Shown here piece after piece: positions 51,392 through 54,953 of a stretch of DNA of 54,953 nt (position 1 is the first letter of the stretch; every line of letters starts with the position of its first letter). The translations under genes and the position numbers were made by a program. The stretch lies in contig UQKV01000012.1 in assembly GCA_900541665.1 (NCBI GenBank), positions 1 through 54,953 on the forward strand, given 5' to 3'. The DNA is from an uncultured Collinsella sp. Lineage in GTDB: Bacteria > Actinomycetota > Coriobacteriia > Coriobacteriales > Coriobacteriaceae. The notes beneath the pieces were generated by a model. The model had not been told where the DNA came from and searched no databases. It saw nothing but the letters and a program-made list of their open reading frames with translations.

Positions 51392-52423
51392 CTAGTTGAA
51401 TTTGAAGATCTTTGAGGCAAGACGGTATAGGCCGAGTGTGGTTTTGTCTCCGGCCCGTCCGCGCAGATTGGTGAAGAACCCGACCACGCCGTAGCGGGCA
51501 CGACGATACATGCGCTCGTCGTAGGCCTTCAAATCATTCCACAGCGTCTTTAGGCGCTCGTCGGCGCAATCTTCCTCGGAAAGCTTGGTAAGCACCGAGC
51601 AGATCGCCATCATCATGGTGAAGTAGCCCATCATGTACGAACGCAGGCGCGACGACTCAACATCGCTGTACAGGTGGTACGACTCCATCATGATACGCGT
51701 AACACGGAACTGCTGGTCCAGACGCTTGACCATCGTTGCCTCGTTGACGCTCTGACCTTCGCGGCCGATAAAGTAGCGGTAGAGGTCGATGTCGGCGTAG
51801 TACATGGTCTTGCAACGCGGCAGTGGCACGTAGGCGTAGATGTTGTCCACATAGAACGTGTGCGGCGGCATGGGAAGGTTGGACTCGCGCAGCACATCCG
51901 TGCGATAGCACAGGCTGTGCATGAGTAGGTTCTGGTCCAGGCGGAAATGACCGATCTGATCCCAGGAAAAGATCTTTTTGCGCGGCAGGGCAAATTTGTA
52001 GCCAATAGCGGTATGCGTGCCCTCGTAAACCTTCTCGTACACGTAGTTCGAGATAAACAGGTCAACGCGCTGATCGCGCTCTTCAAAGCCACGCAGAATC
52101 GACAGCATAGTCGAAAGAGCCGCAGCGTCGAGCCAGTCATCCGAGTCGACAACCTTGTAGTAGGTGCCCTGCGCCTCGCGCAGACCCGAAAGGACGGCAA
52201 TACCGTGACCGCCATTCTCCTGGTGCACCGCGCGGATGATTCCAGGATAACGGGCCTCCCACTCGTCGGCCTTGGCGGCCGTCTCGTCCTTGGAGCCGTC
52301 GTCCACCACGATAATCTCGATATCGGTGGCGTAATTGCTCCCCTCCAAGATGGAGGTGATGCAATGGTCCATGTCCTTGGCGGCGTTATACGAGGGAATA
52401 CCGAATGTTATGACTTTATGCAT
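51392..52423 (-). CDS. Family 2 glycosyltransferase
   Basis: 343 residues from ATG 52423, which overlaps the glf stop by 8 bp. GT-A fold: PSYNAAKDMDHCITSILEG, DDGSKDE (41-47) and the metal-binding VDSDDW (92-97). About 230-343 is the acceptor part. No membrane helix, so a cytoplasmic enzyme extending a surface glycan at the membrane. Placed after glf, it may add galactofuranose or a neighbouring sugar; donor and acceptor cannot be read from sequence. Confidence 0.9.
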   Translation of the reverse strand: MHKVITFGIPSYNAAKDMDHCITSILEGSNYATDIEIIVVDDGSKDETAAKADEWEARYPGIIRAVHQENGGHGIAVLSGLREAQGTYYKVVDSDDWLDAAALSTMLSILRGFEERDQRVDLFISNYVYEKVYEGTHTAIGYKFALPRKKIFSWDQIGHFRLDQNLLMHSLCYRTDVLRESNLPMPPHTFYVDNIYAYVPLPRCKTMYYADIDLYRYFIGREGQSVNEATMVKRLDQQFRVTRIMMESYHLYSDVESSRLRSYMMGYFTMMMAICSVLTKLSEEDCADERLKTLWNDLKAYDERMYRRARYGVVGFFTNLRGRAGDKTTLGLYRLASKIFKFN

Positions 52424-53618
52424 GGCAGGCGATAATCTCATCCGAAAGATCGAGGGCGGAATTGGTCACAGCGTCCATATCGTAGTAACGATACTCGGCC
52501 AGACGACCCACCGGGTGGAAGTTCGTCAGGTTCTGGACGCGCTCAAGATAGCGCTCATAGAGCTCACGGTTCTCGGGCTCAAGAATGGCGTAGTACGGCG
52601 TCTCGTCCGAGCCGGGCGTATAGGCCTTAGAGTACTCCTTCATGATGGTGGTCTTGCCGGGCAGGACCTGACCGGTCATGTTCTTGAACTCGGTGATACG
52701 CGTGTAGTCCTCGCTCGTGGTGTAGTTGACGGTGCCCACGGGCTGGAACTGGTCCATATCGAGCGTCTCGAACTTCATATCGAGCGTGCGGTACGGCAAC
52801 GCACCCAAGTCGAGGTTGAACAGCTCATCGAGCGGACCGGTATAGACAATCTCGCCGCCGTAGACCTTGCCGTCGATCTTGACGGTAGTCTCGTCGATTT
52901 CAAAGAGGTCACGGGCGTCCACGTCGCAGAACACGTCGATCAGGTCGTGGTCGAGCATGTGCTCAAAGAGCGCCGTGTAGCCCTCCTGCGGCATGCCCTG
53001 GAAGGGAGCTTGCGGGAAGTAGCGGTCATCATCGCCCACAAAGACGGGAACGCGGCCGGTGATCGAGGGATCGATCTGATCGGGCGTCTGGCCCCACTGC
53101 TTCATGGTGTAATGCAAAAAGACGTTCTCGTAGACGTAATCGGCGACCTCGGCCAAGTCGGGGTCGTTCTTCTTACGCAGCTCCATAATGGGCACCTTGA
53201 CATCCTTGCCAAAGGTCTCCACGAGCTTCTGATACAGCTCCTCGCCGCGCTCGTCACCAAAGGCGAGCTTGAGACTCGCATGGTTGAAGGGCACGGGCAT
53301 AAGGGTACCGTTGATGTTGGCGAGCACCTTGTGCTGATAATCCGTCCACTTGGTAAAGCGCGACAGGAAATTGTGCACGCGCTCGTTAAAGGTGTGATAG
53401 ATATGCGGACCGTACTCGTGGATCAGGATTCCGGCCTCGTCAGTGCAGTCATAGGCATTGCCCGCAATGTGGCTACGGCGCTCCAAAACGGCAACACGAT
53501 AGCCGATGGTCTCGGCAAGACGGCGGGCGCAAACGGCACCGGCATATCCAGCACCGACGACAATCATGTCGTACGCGCCGGCGTTAAAGCCTTCAGGCAG
53601 GCCTGAGGTAATCTGCAT
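52416..53618 (-). CDS. glf: UDP-galactopyranose mutase
   Basis: 400 residues. FAD Rossmann motif VVGAGYAGAVCARRLAE (about 20-36) with LERRSHIAGNAYD, and a Glf-specific run (EYGPHIYHTFNERVHNFL). It converts UDP-galactopyranose to UDP-galactofuranose with reduced FAD. AAGGAG lies 5 bp before ATG 53618. Forms a two-gene unit with the glycosyltransferase downstream, indicating a galactofuranose-containing glycan. Confidence 0.97.
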   Translation of the reverse strand: MQITSGLPEGFNAGAYDMIVVGAGYAGAVCARRLAETIGYRVAVLERRSHIAGNAYDCTDEAGILIHEYGPHIYHTFNERVHNFLSRFTKWTDYQHKVLANINGTLMPVPFNHASLKLAFGDERGEELYQKLVETFGKDVKVPIMELRKKNDPDLAEVADYVYENVFLHYTMKQWGQTPDQIDPSITGRVPVFVGDDDRYFPQAPFQGMPQEGYTALFEHMLDHDLIDVFCDVDARDLFEIDETTVKIDGKVYGGEIVYTGPLDELFNLDLGALPYRTLDMKFETLDMDQFQPVGTVNYTTSEDYTRITEFKNMTGQVLPGKTTIMKEYSKAYTPGSDETPYYAILEPENRELYERYLERVQNLTNFHPVGRLAEYRYYDMDAVTNSALDLSDEIIACHA

Positions 53619-53716
53619 CGATACTCCTTGTCAAAAGCCACGGGCTCGTTAGCTGGGCTTTTCTCGAACATTCTTCGAGACATATTTATCAGAGCGATTA
53701 TAGCGCTAATGCGTCC

Positions 53717-53797
53717 TATAATGAGCTTGCCACACAAGGAAAGCTCAAGCATCGCGGCGTACATAATTGAAAGGTAAACCCGCTAGCAGCGGGTTTA
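53717..53797 (+). promoter_or_regulatory. pta leader: consensus -10 and stem-loop
   Basis: TATAAT (53717-53722) is a perfect -10 on the plus strand; the -35 is poor. About 50 bp on, a TAAACCCGC/GCGGGTTTA hairpin (53775-53797) with a 5-nt loop is followed by TTC, resembling a weak terminator inside the leader, so premature termination or mRNA protection is possible. Confidence 0.5.
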
Positions 53798-53849
53798 TTC
53801 GTGAACAGCCGGGCGCCTGGAGCTTAGCGAAACGCTTGTAAGGAGTAAC

Positions 53850-54830
53850 ATGAGCGATTTCCTTAACCGTATGAAGTCTGCCGCCAAGGCCGACCTTAAG
53901 ACGATCGTCCTGCCCGAGGGCGAGGATCCGCGCACCATCGTCGCGGCCACCAAGATCATCGAGGAGGGCCTGGCAAAGATCGTCATCCTGGGCAACCCCG
54001 ACGAGATCGACGTTCCCGGCGCCACCGTCATCGACCCGCGCAATGCCGAGAAGCACGAGGAGTACGCGCAGAAGTTTGCCGAGCTCCGCGCCAAGAAGGG
54101 CGTTACCATCGAGCAGGCTCGCGCCCAGGTGATGGACGCCACCTACTTTGGCACCATGATGGTCAAGATGGGCGATGCCGACGGCCTGGTCTCCGGCGCC
54201 TGCCACTCCACCGCCGACACCCTGCGCCCTGCGCTTCAGATCCTCAAGACCGCCCCGGGCACCAAGCTGGTCTCGGCCTTCTTCGTGATGTGCACCGACA
54301 CCCCGCAGTTCGGTACCGACGGCACGCTGATCTTCGCCGACTGCGGCCTCAACATCAACCCGTCCTCCGACGAGCTCTCCGAGATCGCCATCGCCTCGGC
54401 CCACTCCTGGTCCACCTTCATGGGCAACGTTGAGCCGCACGTGGCCATGCTCTCCTACTCCACCATGGGCTCCGCCGGTGGCGAGGTCGCCAAGAAGGTC
54501 CAAGAGGCCGTGAAGTTCTGCAAGGAGAAGGCTCCCGAGCTCGCCATCGATGGTGACCTGCAGCTCGACGCTGCCATTGTCCCCACCGTCGCCCAGCTCA
54601 AGGCTCCCGGCTCCTCTGTCGCCGGCAAGGCCAACGTGCTCGTATTCCCCGACCTCGAGGCCGGCAACATCGGCTACAAGCTGGTCCAGCGCTTCGCCGG
54701 CGCCGACGCCTACGGCCCCATCCTGCAGGGCATCGCCAAGCCGGTCAACGACCTGTCGCGCGGCTGCTCTGCCGACGACATCGTGGGTGTCGTAGCCATC
54801 ACCGCCGTCCAGGCTCAGATGGCTGAGTAG
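53850..54830 (+). CDS. pta: Phosphate acetyltransferase Pta
   Basis: 326 residues, the short Pta form without the N-terminal regulatory domain. Family motifs: VLPEGEDPRTIVAATKI, DGLVSGACHSTADTLRPALQ, STMGSAGGEVAKKVQEA, and the C-terminal LVQRFAGADAYGPILQGIAKPVNDLSRGCSADDIV. It interconverts acetyl-CoA and acetyl phosphate; with acetate kinase (probably beyond the window) this yields ATP in fermentation. AAGGAG lies 5 bp before ATG 53850. Confidence 0.96.
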   Translation: MSDFLNRMKSAAKADLKTIVLPEGEDPRTIVAATKIIEEGLAKIVILGNPDEIDVPGATVIDPRNAEKHEEYAQKFAELRAKKGVTIEQARAQVMDATYFGTMMVKMGDADGLVSGACHSTADTLRPALQILKTAPGTKLVSAFFVMCTDTPQFGTDGTLIFADCGLNINPSSDELSEIAIASAHSWSTFMGNVEPHVAMLSYSTMGSAGGEVAKKVQEAVKFCKEKAPELAIDGDLQLDAAIVPTVAQLKAPGSSVAGKANVLVFPDLEAGNIGYKLVQRFAGADAYGPILQGIAKPVNDLSRGCSADDIVGVVAITAVQAQMAE

Positions 54831-54894
54831 CTGACATATCCCCTCGGGGCCCTACAGGGTAAAGCTCTGAAAACGTCCTCGGACATGCATGAAA

Positions 54895-54921
54895 CCCCCG
54901 CTGCGCACTTCGTGCGGCGAG
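54895..54921 (+). terminator. Possible terminator after pta
   Basis: CGCAC/GTGCG inner stem with a 3-nt loop, extended by imperfect CCC.../...GGG pairing, then CTTCTT. Weak T run; read-through to a downstream gene is possible. Confidence 0.45.
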
Positions 54922-54953
54922 GGCTTCTTGCGTCCTGCGGAGTGTGCCTAAAA

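Overview
The window looks like chromosome from a Coriobacteriia member (Actinomycetota), most likely Collinsella or a close relative. This rests on high GC with a C-ending codon bias, a complete dcw cell-wall/division cluster with ftsZ and sepF but no ftsA, DivIVA and YggT downstream, and an arginine deiminase locus. It is an inference from gene content and protein character, not from a marker gene; no rRNA or tRNA was seen.

Layout. 1-1738: edge of an integrated element, with the tail of an unknown gene, a structured leader and a tyrosine integrase. 1743-4849: minus-strand housekeeping genes (SGNH hydrolase, a PARG-like macrodomain protein with an altered active site, BI-1 membrane protein, a hypothetical). 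5100-6840: PiT phosphate transporter with its DUF47 partner. 7127-7657: nitroreductase preceded by a perfect palindrome and a TTTGG-rich stretch. 7824-15739 (minus): divIVA, yggT, sepF, yggS, then phoU-pstBACS, then pgeF. 15950-31440 (minus): ftsZ, ftsQ, murB, murC, murG, ftsW, murD, mraY, murF, ftsI, ftsL, rsmH, mraZ. Read in the direction of transcription, the usual mraZ...ftsZ-pgeF-yggS-sepF-yggT-divIVA order is kept, but a whole pstSCAB-phoU operon sits between pgeF and yggS. murE is missing from its usual place between ftsI and murF. 31903-36763 (minus): xerD, pyrG, a small winged-helix protein, a DUF1846 protein. 37244-44300 (minus): an arginine catabolism locus with a YfcC transporter, arcB, arcA, an ArcT-like aminotransferase and a second arcA copy that appears nucleotide-identical to the first. 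44851-51016 (plus): ppk1, an RlmD/TrmA-type methyltransferase, DJ-1/PfpI protein, Maf, P1-family peptidase. 51017-51391: two large structured palindromes. 51392-53618 (minus): family-2 glycosyltransferase and UDP-galactopyranose mutase. 53850-54830 (plus): phosphate acetyltransferase.

How the genes work together. The dcw block builds and polymerises peptidoglycan precursors and positions the division ring, with SepF the likely membrane anchor of FtsZ. Phosphate handling recurs: low-affinity PiT/DUF47, high-affinity Pst/PhoU, and polyphosphate kinase. Energy from arginine (ADI/OTC, transporter) and from acetyl phosphate (Pta) supports a fermentative lifestyle. Glf and its partner glycosyltransferase point to a galactofuranose-containing surface glycan.

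Most worth following up: (1) two intergenic palindromes at 51028-51156 and 51250-51359 that share an oriented set of conserved motifs while their long stems differ completely but stay self-complementary; (2) the arcA copies, whose genes look identical while their homologous upstream regions have diverged, keeping GAACGG boxes exactly 21 bp apart; (3) the pst operon inside the division cluster, with an 11-bp-period repeat upstream of pgeF; (4) a PARG-like protein lacking the second glutamate of its QEE motif; (5) a yggT gene that appears to start at a non-ATG codon. All comparisons were made by eye.
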